From Prorocentrum cordatum (Eukaryota; Sar; Dinophyceae; Prorocentrales; Prorocentraceae): 62,000 bases of DNA. Below the pieces are notes generated by a model. That model did no database searches. It saw nothing but the letters and a program-made list of their open reading frames with translations, and was not told the origin of the DNA. Location: contig CAUYUJ010009413.1 in NCBI GenBank assembly GCA_963575745.1, positions 50,001 to 112,000 of the forward strand, read 5' to 3'. Positions 51,601 through 59,102 of the stretch are shown here, piece by piece (the stretch's first letter is position 1; the number at the start of each line of letters is the position of its first letter). The position numbers were made by a program, and so were the translations under genes.

Positions 51601-54060
51601 CTGTGACACGCATCACGGCGTCGTGGGTCTGGGGTCAGCGTTCGTTTTTGTCCCCCCTCCGCCCCCTCTCCGCCCTCCCCTCCTCTCTTTGCCCCATCCC
51701 CTGCCTCCTCCGTCGCTCCCCCTCGCCCTGCACCTTCCGCACCTTCCGCGCGGCAGGTTCCACGCCGCGGCGGCCGCCGCCGCGGCCGCCACTGCGGCTT
51801 CCGCCGAGGCCGCAGCAGCGGTTTCGGCGGCGGCGGCGTCCGCCGCGGCGCGGCACCTGCCGCGCGGAAGGTGCGGAAGGTGGAGGGCGAGGGCCCCCCG
51901 CCCCCCTCTCCCCATCTGCCGGGGAAGTGGAGGAGCCGCCCTCTCTCCCGGGCTCCCTAGACATGGTGGGCCTGGGCTGGAAGGTGGTGCGATCGCACCT
52001 GCGTTACTCTGAATGGCTTTTCGCAGGCGTCGTCAGCGGGCTGTCCTTCCTGTTCGGGATGACCCAAGTCGTCTGCAACACGCTCGGCGTGTGCGGCGGC
52101 GGCCAGAGCTACCTGCTCACCCAGTTCACCCTGCACTCGCTATGTTATTCGAGACGCGTTGCGTTCACCGCCCGCCCACTCCAGCTTTCGCCAGAAGATA
52201 CGCAGGCGCGCCACGACGGGATGACAGCATCCCTAAACTAGTTCAAGCCTCCCCCACGTGTGTGTGTGTAGTTGTGCTTTCTCTTGGGCTCCATTTCTCC
52301 TCCATCCCCTCGCCGATTGGGCTGGGATGTGCACTGTGGCTGATCGATGTTGAGTTCATCGATTTGTCGGCGGCCCGTCAGCATCACTAACGGATGCTGG
52401 TTCTCTTGATGCTCGCTCCCCATCCACACCACAGCAGGAGGCCTGAGATAGCCAGATCCCGAGACCAGCCAGAGGCGGCCAGAAAAAGCCCCAAGAGGCG
52501 CCCACGAGGTCCGAAGAGGGCCTCTGGAAGGGCCCAAAAGGGGCCAAGAAGGGCCCCCTCCCTCCCTCCCTCCCTCCCTCCCACCTCGGGCTGGGGGAGC
52601 CCCTGGACGGCCCATGCGAGATCGCCATTGTGTTTGGCCACGCCCCCTGTCGAATTGCAGTCAAACATCCGGCCGTTTCGGCCATTTTGATCGTCGTTCT
52701 GGGGCCCATGTTGGGCCCCTAATCGTTTGATATTGACCCTGGAGCGCACCCCAAAACGGCGTCTAAGTTTGCATGTTCAAAAACGTCACCAGACGAGCCC
52801 AAACGTCAGCTGTTAGAGGCGTGCGTGGGACTCCAGGCGGGGCGAAATCCATGGGAAAGCAGTGGATATTGCTACATGTTTGAATCTTCGAGTTTATAGG
52901 CGAGGTTGGGTCCAAGAAGCGTTCTTGAGGACCTTGAGAGTCGACTGGGAGCTTCACGGAGGGGGCCCCAATGGGCCAGAGCGGAGCCACTACGAGCCAG
53001 GAAGCGTGTTGGGACGGTTCGAAATTCGAGGTCGTCTTGGACGCCGTTTGGAAGCCGTCTTGGAGTCGGAAGTAGACAACGGCCGCAGCAGGAGGCCTTG
53101 GGGGGGGGTTGTAAGAAGCTCTCACGGTCAAATCTCCAACGCCCCTCAGCCCAGTGAGCGGGCGGACTCAAGAGGTTTACGCCGTTCTACTGACAGGATA
53201 TGTGCGGCTCCCGATTTCGCGTGCGTTGATGAGCTGTGGCCCCCTCCCATTCCCCGCCCCCACCCCCCACGCCCCACGCGCCCTTCGGACGTGAGTTTGG
53301 GCACCAGGGGAGGGGGAGAGGGGGAGGAGCTACAGCCACTTATCGGGGGTGGACAGAACCCCCAACAGTGACACGTCGATTAGTGAATTGTCCGTTTTCG
53401 GTTCTCGAGAGGGCGCCGTGGCCGTTATTTTCCAGTCTTGCGCCCGCCAGGTTTGGGCCTCAGATCGTTTTCACTAGACCACGTTTTACGAAAGGGGGGT
53501 CTGTCCATCCCCGAACTTATCTCACACGCCGTTCCCCTCGGGCAAGCCGAGGGCCGACGGCTCTGGTCGTGATCATTGCGACAAATTTCAACATTTTCTC
53601 CCTGCAGCGGCAGATATCCGAGGCCCTCGCCTCGCCGGATACGAGCGGCCTGTACGCCAAGCACCGGGCCTACAGCTTCTTTAGGGGGTTCTTCCTGTAC
53701 TTCGTCATCCTGCCCACCATGACCAACTTCCTAGCTCGAGGAAGAAAGTACATCGACGGCGTAGTGTTTGGGAGTGCCGCGCGGAGTTCCTGGATTCTGA
53801 GCTGGAGCCTCCAGTGCAGATCCAAGAAGTCGGCGCGCAGCTTCCAATGCTCATGTTCCTGGAATTGGTTGTTTCTTCTTCGATCAGCCCTGCACGTGCT
53901 GCCCTGGGACGAGCGCTGGGTCGTGACCCTCGTGCACGAGGCTTCGCTGTGGGCCATCTACACGGCGGTCGCCTGGCTCTTCAGGCCTGGCCTTGGCCAC
54001 CTGCGCGTCTTCCAGCTGGCGGTGGTGGACAGCGACAGCGGCACAAACTCGGACGAGTGA
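46192..54060 (+). CDS. split gene: seven-transmembrane protein of GOST/Lung-7TM-R type
   Basis: Proposed exons: 46192-46299, 46500-46514, 46833-47007 (with a 34-nt problem at 46941-46974), 47210-47388, 51150-51229, 51961-52143, 53552 or 53608-53737, 53888-54060; stop TGA at 54058. The predicted protein has a luminal N-terminal part, then seven hydrophobic segments and a short acidic tail. Family marks seen: GLGW at the end of TM3, then a charged VVRSHL...E loop, RQISEA after TM5, FFRGFFLYF in TM6, LPWDERWVVTLVHEA at the start of TM7, and LFRP just after it. These match the pattern of the GPR107/GPR108/TMEM87 family (PF06814), Golgi or endosomal 7TM proteins with a GOLD-like luminal domain. 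Exon third positions are mostly G or C. Introns are GA-, GC- or GT-AG where resolvable. TM3 and TM5 borders remain uncertain. Confidence 0.68.
46300..46499 (+). mobile_element. introner-like intron, 200 bp, GC-AG|G
   Basis: CAGCTCGAGGC (46291-46301) recurs as CAACTCGAGGC (46491-46501), exactly 200 bp on. The inserted segment begins TTGTGGAGG and ends CCACAA (short TIRs). An inner pair ACATGTGTTAAGA / TCTTCAACACATGT (about 46358 and 46428) is also inverted. Splicing at the same point of both copies gives GC...AG|G and keeps the exon frame. Confidence 0.65.
46500..46514 (+). CDS. 15-nt micro-exon between two introners
   Basis: GCCCGACGAAGAGCA, reading ARRRA. Both joins keep phase: QLE before it and GVLVFDG after it. 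It would be the remnant of one exon split by two insertions 15 bp apart. RNA evidence is needed for the boundary calls. Confidence 0.45.
46515..46832 (+). mobile_element. introner-like intron, 318 bp, GA-AG|G, DR-E family
   Basis: The intron starts GAAAGAAAACGGCACACG and ends AGTTTTTGCTTGTGCCAG. The TIRs GGCACACGCATAAG / CTTTTTGCTTGTGCC lie just inside. DR-E arms (GGAGCTCCGCGTGG, GCGGATCCAAGAAGTCC) are present, with extra sequence (repeated CGAACCACGATAGCC) in the middle. CAG occurs at both ends (46513-46515, 46830-46832). Confidence 0.6.
46833..47007 (+). CDS. 7TM gene, membrane-proximal luminal exon 'b'
   Basis: Starts GGT in phase after CCAG and reads GVLVFDGHTLRAEACARPES, ending in HRIESK. 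The same 15 bases (CGGATCGAATCRAAG) recur 34 bp later at 46975 in the next frame and continue FLFAEE up to 47007. So either a small intron (for example GT at 46920 to AG at 46974, 55 bp, in phase) or a 34-bp frameshifting duplication lies between. An alternative frame stays open throughout but is Arg/Ser-rich and less protein-like. Confidence 0.5.
47008..47209 (+). mobile_element. introner: DR-E foldback with TSD GAAGAGG, GA-AG|G intron
   Basis: GAAGAGG at 47002-47008 and again at 47204-47210. The 195-bp element between has TIRs AAAAAGTGACATAAACATGA / ATGTTTATGTCACTTTTTCT. Its nearly perfect inner arms (GGTCCGCGCGGATTTCTCGG and inverse) form a hairpin over about 47037-47168. Removal from GA at 47008 to AG at 47209 joins GCC GAA GAG to GTG CAG GAC, restoring the uninterrupted target exon that leads into TM1. 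Confidence 0.82.
47210..47388 (+). CDS. 7TM gene, exon with TM1 and TM2
   Basis: Reads VQDRHSPT, then TM1 (VVLVGAWAFLASALALAAAI), a short basic loop RARGRSW, and TM2 (LHALLLVTLVTKCGVMLLV). Almost every third position is G/C. A GA donor at 47389 (GATCC|GAGAGG) puts the next exon (51150) in phase. The frame reading EGLLAAADGLHAF continues just past the exon in another phase; I treat it as non-coding or an alternative. Confidence 0.7.
47640..48720 (+). repeat. (TGATGA)n array, ~1.08 kb, in an intron
   Basis: Pure ATG/GAT triplets at 47640-47710, then variants with GCTGATG and GGAGGAG to 48720. Within the proposed 3.76-kb intron after TM2. Confidence 0.95.
48730..48870. repeat. DR-E foldback in the same intron
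   Basis: GCGCGAACTTCTCGGGTCGG and CAGCGCCGACGAGATATCCG arms; centre CGCACCTGGTGCGCTCCGCG. Confidence 0.75.
48900..50110. other. intronic region; ACAC-rich pieces, CCT run, DR-K fragment
   Basis: 49005-49330 has a duplicated segment (TTTCCGTGGTAGACATTGCT at 49109; TTTCCGTGGCGGTCGTTGCT at 49199) with CACACAC stretches. 49340-49415 is (CCT)n. 49914-49975 resembles DR-K. No exon seen. Confidence 0.5.
50117..50246. repeat. DR-A TIR element in intron
   Basis: TTGGCATCGCTCGGACGTG to GACGTCCGGGCGATGGCCAG. Confidence 0.85.
50380..50485 (+). repeat. (GGA)n microsatellite
   Basis: About 100 bp of GGA triplets, intronic. Confidence 0.96.
50492..50945 (+). repeat. DR-N then DR-O copies in intron
   Basis: 50495-50660: AATCCGTTCCACAGAGCGTT ... 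CCTCGGATTGGTTTCG with doubled GAGCGTTCCA. 50825-50940: DR-O with GATCTTGCAGGATCTTGCA. Confidence 0.65.
51150..51229 (+). CDS. 7TM gene, exon leading into TM3
   Basis: After GACGGGCAG (AG at 51148-51149), G completes a codon and the frame reads ESVQLKFVRHLLGE, then VQIICQVLVFYI, which would form most of TM3 when joined to DMVGLGW at 51961. A strong alternative donor GAG|GTGCAA at 51192 would end the exon before the hydrophobic part, so TM3 would need another source. Codon third positions drop in GC after that GAG, so the 3' end is genuinely uncertain. Confidence 0.5.
51292..51484. repeat. DR-B TIR element with 5-bp TSD ACTCA, intronic
   Basis: TCGGGGGCGGCAAAGAGGG to CTCCTGGCCGCTCCCGA, 193 bp, flanked by ACTCA (51287-51291, 51485-51489). 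Confidence 0.9.
51718..51893. repeat. foldback in intron before TM4 exon
   Basis: CTCGCCCTGCACCTTCCGCA ... GCGCGGCAGG is matched in inverse by CCTGCCGCGCGGAAGG ... GAGGGCGAG. Arms are about 65 bp with a GCGGCGG centre. Confidence 0.82.
51961..52143 (+). CDS. 7TM gene, exon with TM3 end, TM4 and start of TM5
   Basis: Acceptor CTCCCTAG at 51960. The frame reads DMVGLGWKVVRSHLRYSE, then TM4 (WLFAGVVSGLSFLFGMTQVV), the loop CNTLGVCGGGQS, then LLTQFTLHSL. GLGW, a basic residue, and the H-L-x-x-S-E spacing agree with the TM3-TM4 loop of GPR107-type proteins. A GT donor at 52144 gives phase 1. Two Cys in the TM4-TM5 loop could form a luminal disulphide. Confidence 0.7.
52144..53551 (+). other. intron (GT-AG), ~1.4 kb
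   Basis: Contains a (CCTC)n run at 52557-52580, GC-rich degenerate sequence, and the DR-H element at its 3' side. If the GT donor at 52144 and AG at 53550-53551 are used, the junction codon becomes TGG and a continuous TM5 results. Confidence 0.45.
53344..53516. repeat. DR-H TIR element with 4-bp TSD TTAT, intronic
   Basis: CGGGGGTGGACAGAACCCCC to AAAGGGGGGTCTGTCCATCC, flanked by TTAT (53340-53343, 53517-53520). Confidence 0.85.
53552..53737 (+). CDS. 7TM gene, exon with TM5 end and TM6
   Basis: The core 53608-53737 follows a textbook acceptor (TTTTCTCCCTGCAG) and reads RQISEALASPDTSG, then YAKHRAYSFF and TM6 (FFLYFVILPTMTNFLA) with high GC3. In-frame sequence upstream to 53552 reads PTALVVIIATNFNIFSL and would complete TM5, but its codon use is less GC3-rich. 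Both starts are possible. A GA donor at 53738 (GCTC|GAGGAAG) is in phase with the last exon. Confidence 0.65.
53738..53887 (+). mobile_element. 150-bp intron derived from DR-E foldback family
   Basis: GAGGAAGAAAGTACATC at the left and TTGTTTCTTCTTCGATCAG at the right are inverse. Inside are reduced DR-E arms (GCCGCGCGGAGTTCCTGG and GATCCAAGAAGTCGGCGCG). GA-AG boundaries keep the TM6-TM7 frame. Confidence 0.65.
53888..54060 (+). CDS. 7TM gene, last exon: TM7, acidic tail and stop
   Basis: Reads LHVLPWDERW, then TM7 (VVTLVHEASLWAIYTAVAWL), FRPGLGH, and the tail VVDSDSGTNSDE ending in TGA (54058-54060). The LPW...W...L.HEA...L pattern followed by FRP corresponds to the end of TM7 and KFRP region of GPR107/TMEM87 proteins. 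High GC3. No sorting motif recognised in the tail. Confidence 0.75.
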
Positions 54061-54189
54061 CTCGACGGTGCCCGTCCTTTCCAAAAAAGCAGCATCGTCT
54101 TGCCGATCCCCGTCTTTGCTGGGCCATGATGTACCAGCCCCCCAAGCCTACCTGGGCAGATTGGGTTTGTCTTGCGTCAGGAATCTTGA

Positions 54190-54362
54190 CGTGAAGGTCA
54201 GTGCAGAGGGGGGTCAGCCAGATCGCCAGATTTTGCTGGATCCTACAGAGCCAGGGGCGCATTGACCTGGGGTAGGGCGCAGGGTTCTGCAGGATCTTGC
54301 ATGATCTTTCAAGGCCTGACTGGCCCGTGATTGAATGGACCCGGGTCAGTAGATCCCCGACC
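54190..54362 (+). repeat. DR-O copy
   Basis: GAGGGGGGTCAGCCAGATCG ... GGTTCTGCAGGATCTTGCA ... GGTCAGTAGATCCCCGA. It begins 130 bp after the stop codon, in the probable 3' UTR or intergenic space. Confidence 0.68.
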
Positions 54363-54724
54363 GCGAGGCCCGACGGGAACGGAACGTGTGCCCATCTAGG
54401 GGGCTATGTCGACCAGTGGTGCCAATTAGTGCCAATGCCCATGGAGGTGGGCCTACATGTTATCCGTAAGGGCTTCGCCCCCTGCCGCCGGCCCCCTCTC
54501 TCGGAGAATGGGCCATGGAAGAGCTAAGTCATGAGGCCTTGGCGCTGTCGTGAAGCAGTATCGAAACTTCATGCGAAGCCGATTCGCAATCAGCAAAACC
54601 AACTGATCACAAGAGGGGTTACCACACCTGGCGATTGGTAAGACGTGTATGGTTTACGGGCTTGGTTACCACACCTTGCGATTAAAGGGCCGAGGGAGTT
54701 CTCGCAGTTTGGGTTACCACGCCT

Positions 54725-55310
54725 TGCGATGGATGTGCGTGAAGGGTGGCACCGAATTTCAGAAATGTAGCAAATCCCTTGTGTTTTTGGACCCTGACCC
54801 CGCGGATCTGCGTGAGGGGTGGCACCGAATTTCAGAAATGTGGCAAATCCCATGTGTTTTTGGACCCTGACCCCGCGGATCTGCGTGAGGGGTGGCACCG
54901 AATTTCAGAAATGTGGCAAATCCCTGTGTTTTTGGACCCTGACCCCGCGGATCTGCGTGAGGGGTGGCACCGAATTTCAGAAATGTGGCAAATCCCTGTG
55001 TTTTTGGACCCTGACCCCGCGGATCTGCGTGAGGGGTGGCACCGAATTTCAGAAATGTGGCAAATCCCATGTGTTTTTGGACCCTGACCCCGCGGATCTG
55101 CGTGAGGGGTGGCACCGAATTTCAGAAATGTGGCAAATCCCATGTGTTTTTGGACCCTGACCCCGCGGATCTGCGTGGGGGGTGGCACCGAATTTCACCA
55201 TGACCTCGCGGATCTGCGTGAGGGGTGGCACCGAATTTCAGAAATGTGGCAAATCCCTGTGTTTTTGGACCCTGACCCCGCGGATCTGCGTGAGGGGTGT
55301 CGATTTCGAG
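54725..55310 (+). repeat. 73-bp tandem repeat, about eight units
   Basis: Unit: CGTGAGGGGTGGCACCGAAT, TTCAGAAATGTGGCAAATCCC, then TTTTTGGACCCTGACCCCGC and GGATCTG. Most units are 72 or 73 bp (CCCATG versus CCCTG), and one is cut short at 55190. Open in several frames on both strands by composition; not a gene. Confidence 0.96.
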
Positions 55311-56040
55311 CCCCCCCAGCAATTCAGACAACGCGCCCAGGGGGTGCTAAAAAGCCGGTTTGGGCCTCCCCCCCCCCTCGCGCGGTCAATCAACTAGTTA
55401 CAGTAACCAGCAATAAGTCAACTAGTTACAGTAACCAGCAAGAAGCAGAACTGTAACACTGGAAACTACAAGCTACAACTGGTACAGGAAACTGCGAACC
55501 TCGCGCCTACAGCCTGGTGGCCCCACAAGGGGGCCGGCGGATATTCTCCGGGCTTTGCTTGTGCATTCTTGGGATCCGCTTGGGGCCGTTTGGGGGTATC
55601 CCCGAGGCCTGTCCAGGGTGTTCTGGGCTCTGTTGACGCTTTCTTGAGGCCAGCCGGGGCCCTGCTTGGCTCCTCTTGGGCTCGTTCTTGAGCTTAACTG
55701 ATCGGAGGCTGGGAGTTCTGCATTCCCAGCCCCTGGGGGTCCAACTTTCCTGGTTCTCGGGAAGCGGAGGGTGTGAAGATTCGGGGCCCCCAGGTGCCCC
55801 AATCATGCATCCACACCCACTGTTTCCCTGTGGTCCTGGAACGGAGACCGGCTTCCCAGGCGGTGGATCTGTATTAACTTCGGGCCTCGCCCCTGAGGCC
55901 CTCGCGAGCTCTTCTTGTGTCTCGTGGCTTCTGCATGGTGTGCTTGACTCAACGTAGTGTAAAAGCACGTGCGTTCCATTCTGCAACCTACGCATCTGCG
56001 TCATCTTTGTAATTCGTCATCGCACATAAGGGGCACCAGG
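55311..56040. other. no gene recognised
   Basis: Contains a short direct repeat (ACTAGTTACAGTAACCAGCA at about 55392 and 55418) and degenerate GC-rich sequence. No exon-like segment with clear splice sites. Confidence 0.45.
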
Positions 56041-56049
56041 CAGGATTGA

Positions 56050-56051
56050 TT

Positions 56052-56092
<41 letters not shown>

Positions 56093-56100
56093 GATTCTGA
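56050..56100 (+). repeat. (GAC)n microsatellite
   Basis: About 40 bp of pure CGA/GAC triplets, then GATGATG-like variants to 56140. Confidence 0.93.
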
Positions 56101-56259
56101 TGATATTGACGATGACGGTGGTGAGTCGAATGATGATAATTCTGAACGAAACGGAGTGCGATTGCAGTCTGCTGTAGCCGCAGCGACTTCGCGGTGATGC
56201 TGGGGCACCACGAGAGCAACCGAATGCGTCAGCCGTGCGATCCTCAGCCCCGGTGCCAT

Positions 56260-56475
56260 GGTGAGGGCCCCGCCTCCTCCCTCTTCCCCCCCCCGCTTCC
56301 CGCGGTCATCCCTCCTCTTCCCTCTTCCCTCTTCCCCCTCTTCCATCTTCCCTCCGCGTCGCCCCTCTTCCCTCTCCCCTCCGTCCTCCCTCCTCCCCCC
56401 TCTTCCCGCGGCCCTTCCCCCTCGTCCCATCTTCCTCCGCGCTTCGCCCTCCCTGGCGCTCCTCCTGCCCCCCAG
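56260..56475 (+). repeat. pyrimidine-rich tract
   Basis: CCTCTTCCCTC repeats ending in TCCTGCCCCCCAG at 56475, a strong 3' splice-site context. Confidence 0.85.
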
Positions 56476-56630
56476 AAGTCAGTCTTGCGAAGGCCTTACG
56501 GCCGGTGCCGCCGACCCTCAAGGACGACGTCGACGTCGACGACGACGACGACGACGACCTCCCTCCTGCTGCCTCTCCGCGACGCCCACGGCGGCTCCCT
56601 CCCCTCGTCCCTCTCCCTGGCCCAGACATG
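56476..56630 (+). CDS. candidate exon with acidic run, unrecognised
   Basis: After CCCCCCAG one frame reads VSLAKALRPVPPTLKDD, then an Asp run from a (GAC)n tract, then LPPAASPRRPRRLPP. Third positions are G/C-rich, but part of that follows from the repeat. Lys/Pro-rich flanks around an Asp run resemble disordered linkers. An AG at 56626 (GGCCCAG) could be another acceptor. Confidence 0.25.
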
Positions 56631-56885
56631 ATCGCGTCGTTAAGAAATCAGGACGTTAGGTTTTTGGCTATTTTCGGCCCCGGGGGGGCCCTCGCCGGGC
56701 CTCGGGACCGTCTAAAAAAACCTCGGGACGACAAACCGGCCCCGGGGACAGGGTCGGGACTTCCAGGGACGCCGTCCTCCATGTCTGGGGGCCAAACTCC
56801 ATCTTCTGATCCCCCATGCCCCCTGCGCGACCTTCTGCTTCTCCTCTTACCACTCCTCTTAGGATTCTTCTCCTGCGGGGGTTAC

Positions 56886-57012
56886 ATTCAGCATCGGCTC
56901 TGGTACATCCTTGGTGGAGAACCGTCCCAATCGAGGGTAGGCAGGGTGTGTCGCGGGCTTGATCGGTTTTGATCCCTGGCCCAATCTGGCCAAATCCGGT
57001 TCACAACACCTG
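56886..57012 (+). repeat. DR-Q copy
   Basis: ATTCAGCATCGGCTCTGGTACATCC-like start and GCCCAATCTGGCCAAATCC end. Confidence 0.5.
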
Positions 57013-57014
57013 AT

Positions 57015-57730
57015 CATACGACATCTTCCCAGAAGTTGCTCCCTCGCTTTCTATTGCGCAGACAGTGGCAGGATGGTTGCGGCGTCAATGGAGACTTCCT
57101 CGATCAAGAGAAAGGAAACGATCGCGGAATGCAACCAACGATTGACCTGGGGCCTACATACCGATGTTCTTGTTGCAAGCAAAGTGCCACCCCTGCAGGC
57201 GAAGAGGTGGTGAGATCTACCGGTGCCCTTTCGGGCGTAGAGGCGCCAGGCAAGGACTCTCACTGAGGGCAAGGTGTACGCTTCCTAATCCTCCTCCCCC
57301 TGGCCATCCCCCATCTCCTCATCGCCCAGTCCCCTCCGTCTCCTGCGCGACTTTCTGTTTTCCAGTGCCTCGATTGTTCCCGTACGGGGTCCCCAGAAGT
57401 CCAGCCCCTTTCCCCAGGCCCGGCGTTGCATCCCGAGTCGTGTCTTCCTTGTCACGGGGCCCGGCGACGGCCCCCAAAGGACAAAATTACGAAACACCTT
57501 CGCGTTCAATGTTTCGAACGACACGTTGGGAGCATGGGTCCTCCTTCCACTATCGGGGGAAGGAGAAGCAACACCACTATCACAACCAGGGGGGCCACCA
57601 GGGAGGGGGCTACGATGCCTCCCCGAGCTGGGGGACCGCACCAAAAGGGGGACCACCCCTGGTTCTTTTCCGCTGGTAGTCCCTGATGGTGGTGGTGGTG
57701 TCGCTCTCATCTACTCGGCGGGGTGCCCGG
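57015..57730. other. no gene recognised
   Basis: Mixed-composition sequence with short ORFs on both strands. A pyrimidine stretch at 57283-57330 and GCACGGGGCCCGG-type GC-rich parts. No supported exon. Confidence 0.4.
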
Positions 57731-57732
57731 GG

Positions 57733-57888
57733 GGGAAGTGAGAAGGAGCAGGCCTTCTCAGAAGGCGGCGGGACTTCTCGGAAGCCCTCGCGCCCCCTGA
57801 GAAGTGGTTCCTGGAACACTTCTCAGGAAGCCCGAGGCCTTCCCCGAGCCTTCGGAGAAGGCCCGCTCCTTCTCGGAAGCCTGGTGGC
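57733..57888. repeat. DR-K foldback element
   Basis: GAAGTGAGAAGGAGCAGGCC ... CTCAGAAGGCGGCGGGACTTC left side and GCCTTCGGAGAAGGCCCGC ... TCCTTCTC right side; it joins DR-A directly. Confidence 0.78.
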
Positions 57889-58016
57889 TTGGCATCGTTC
57901 GGACGTGTGCATTTTTTCTTCGGCGAGGACCATCGAGGAGCATCGTCATTTGGCGAACAGAATGCGCACAAAACCGGAAAAAAAAAACACAGGGAATGGA
58001 CGTCCGAGCGATGGCG
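57889..58016. repeat. DR-A TIR element
   Basis: TTGGCATCGTTCGGACGTG to GACGTCCGAGCGATGGCG, with an 8-bp deletion in the GCATCNTTGATCAT region. Confidence 0.85.
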
Positions 58017-58149
58017 AGTGGTGGTTCTTCAGCCAGACCTCGGCTCTCCCGCGGCCGCTCGGAACGCTCCCGTCACCCCCGGGGACCGCCCTCGGCGCGG
58101 CCGCTGGATAGCAACCCGAGGCCGGACCGCCGCCGAGAATGGACGGAAC

Positions 58150-58315
58150 CGTTTGGAAAGCTTTGCACCTTGAACGCGTCCGAAAACATCGAACACGTCC
58201 GAAAACCTCGAGCACGTCCGAAAACCTCGAACCTGAACACGTCCGAAAACCTCGAAACGTTCGAAAACCTCGAACCTTGAACCTTGAAGACTTCGAACCT
58301 CGAACACGTCCGAAA
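58150..58315 (+). repeat. ACGTCCGAAAACCTCGA minisatellite
   Basis: Irregular units of CGAACACGTCCGAAAAC and CTCGAACCTTGA, about 10-27 bp, in unequal order. Confidence 0.85.
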
Positions 58316-58374
58316 GCCTGCGCGCCTCTGACTTCCCCCCCGCGCTCGCCGCCGACATGCTCCTCCCCCCCCCT

Positions 58375-58612
58375 CCCAGGCAGCCTCTCTCCTCCTCCTC
58401 CTCCTCCTCCTCCTCCTCCCTCCTCCTCCTCCTCTCCTCCTCCTCCTCTCCTCCTCCTCCCCCTCCCCCCTCCCCCTCCTCCTCCTCCTGCTCCTCCCCC
58501 TCCTCCTCCTGCTCCTCCTCCTCCTCCTCCTCCTCCTCCTCCTCCTCCCCCTCCTGCTCCTCCTCCCCCTCCCCCCTCCCCCTCCTCCTCCTCCTCATCC
58601 TCCGCCCTGGCA
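58375..58612 (+). repeat. (CCT)n microsatellite
   Basis: About 230 bp of CCT/CTC with CTG and CCC variants, running into TCCGCCCTGGCAG at 58615. Confidence 0.96.
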
Positions 58613-58615
58613 GGA

Positions 58616-58752
58616 GGCCAACAACGCCGAGGCCGCGGGCGCGACGAAGCGACAGCTCGCCGGCGCCTCGAAGGCCCCGCGGGCCCTGCCGCCGAGGGGC
58701 CGCCCGGCCACCATGGGAGCCCACCGCCGTGGACGGCCTCCCGGGGCCACGC
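58616..58752 (+). CDS. candidate exon of a further gene, unrecognised
   Basis: Directly after CCT array plus GGCAG, the frame reading EANNAEAAGATKRQLAGASK, followed by APRALPPRGRPATMGA, has almost exclusively G/C third positions. Ala-rich and basic, likely helical or disordered. The DR-C element (TSD CACGC, 58748-58752) interrupts it. A 17-bp piece (TGGACGGCCTCCCGGGG) recurs at 59114, so the exon may resume there. No family recognised. Confidence 0.38.
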
Positions 58753-58947
58753 TCGGGCCGGACGAAAGGGGGGGATTGGGAAAGGGGGGGTTACGAGATT
58801 TGTTGCATGCAGCTGGTTTCGGCCTCACCGAGGGGCCCATTCCTCGAGACATAGCTCCATCCGGCGCCGGGAGGCGCCAGGAAAATCAGCTACGTGAGCT
58901 GATTCTCAAACCCCCCCTTTGCTATCCCCCCCTTTCGCCCGACCCGA
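58753..58947. repeat. DR-C TIR element with 5-bp TSD CACGC
   Basis: TCGGGCCGGACGAAAGGG to CCCTTTCGCCCGACCCGA, 195 bp, flanked by CACGC (58748-58752, 58948-58952). Confidence 0.92.
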
Positions 58948-58976
58948 CACGCGCAGAGGGGGGCAGCGGGCGGGGC

Positions 58977-59102
58977 GAGGACGAGGGTTCGGAGCCGTTC
59001 CAGAGCGTGTCGGGACGCTTGCAGAGCGTTCCAGGGCGCTCGGAGAAGGCCGCGGCGCCCGAGACATCCTCCAGAGCCGCCGCGGCCGCCCGGGCAGGGA
59101 GC
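58977..59102 (+). repeat. DR-N copy
   Basis: GACGAGGGTTCGGAGCCGTT ... GCGCCCGAGACATCCTCCAG; right end degraded. Lies between DR-C and the second 17-bp repeat. Confidence 0.6.

Noticed and set aside
51584-52012. Ala-rich 142-codon frame
   Set aside because: Comes from the GCC-rich centre of a foldback; another frame carries the TM4 exon.
54746-55160. Repetitive 113-codon protein on the + strand
   Set aside because: The same repeat unit read in successive frames; identical-quality frames exist on the other strand.
54725-55310. CRISPR-like array
   Set aside because: Units are contiguous 72-73 bp tandem repeats without unique spacers.
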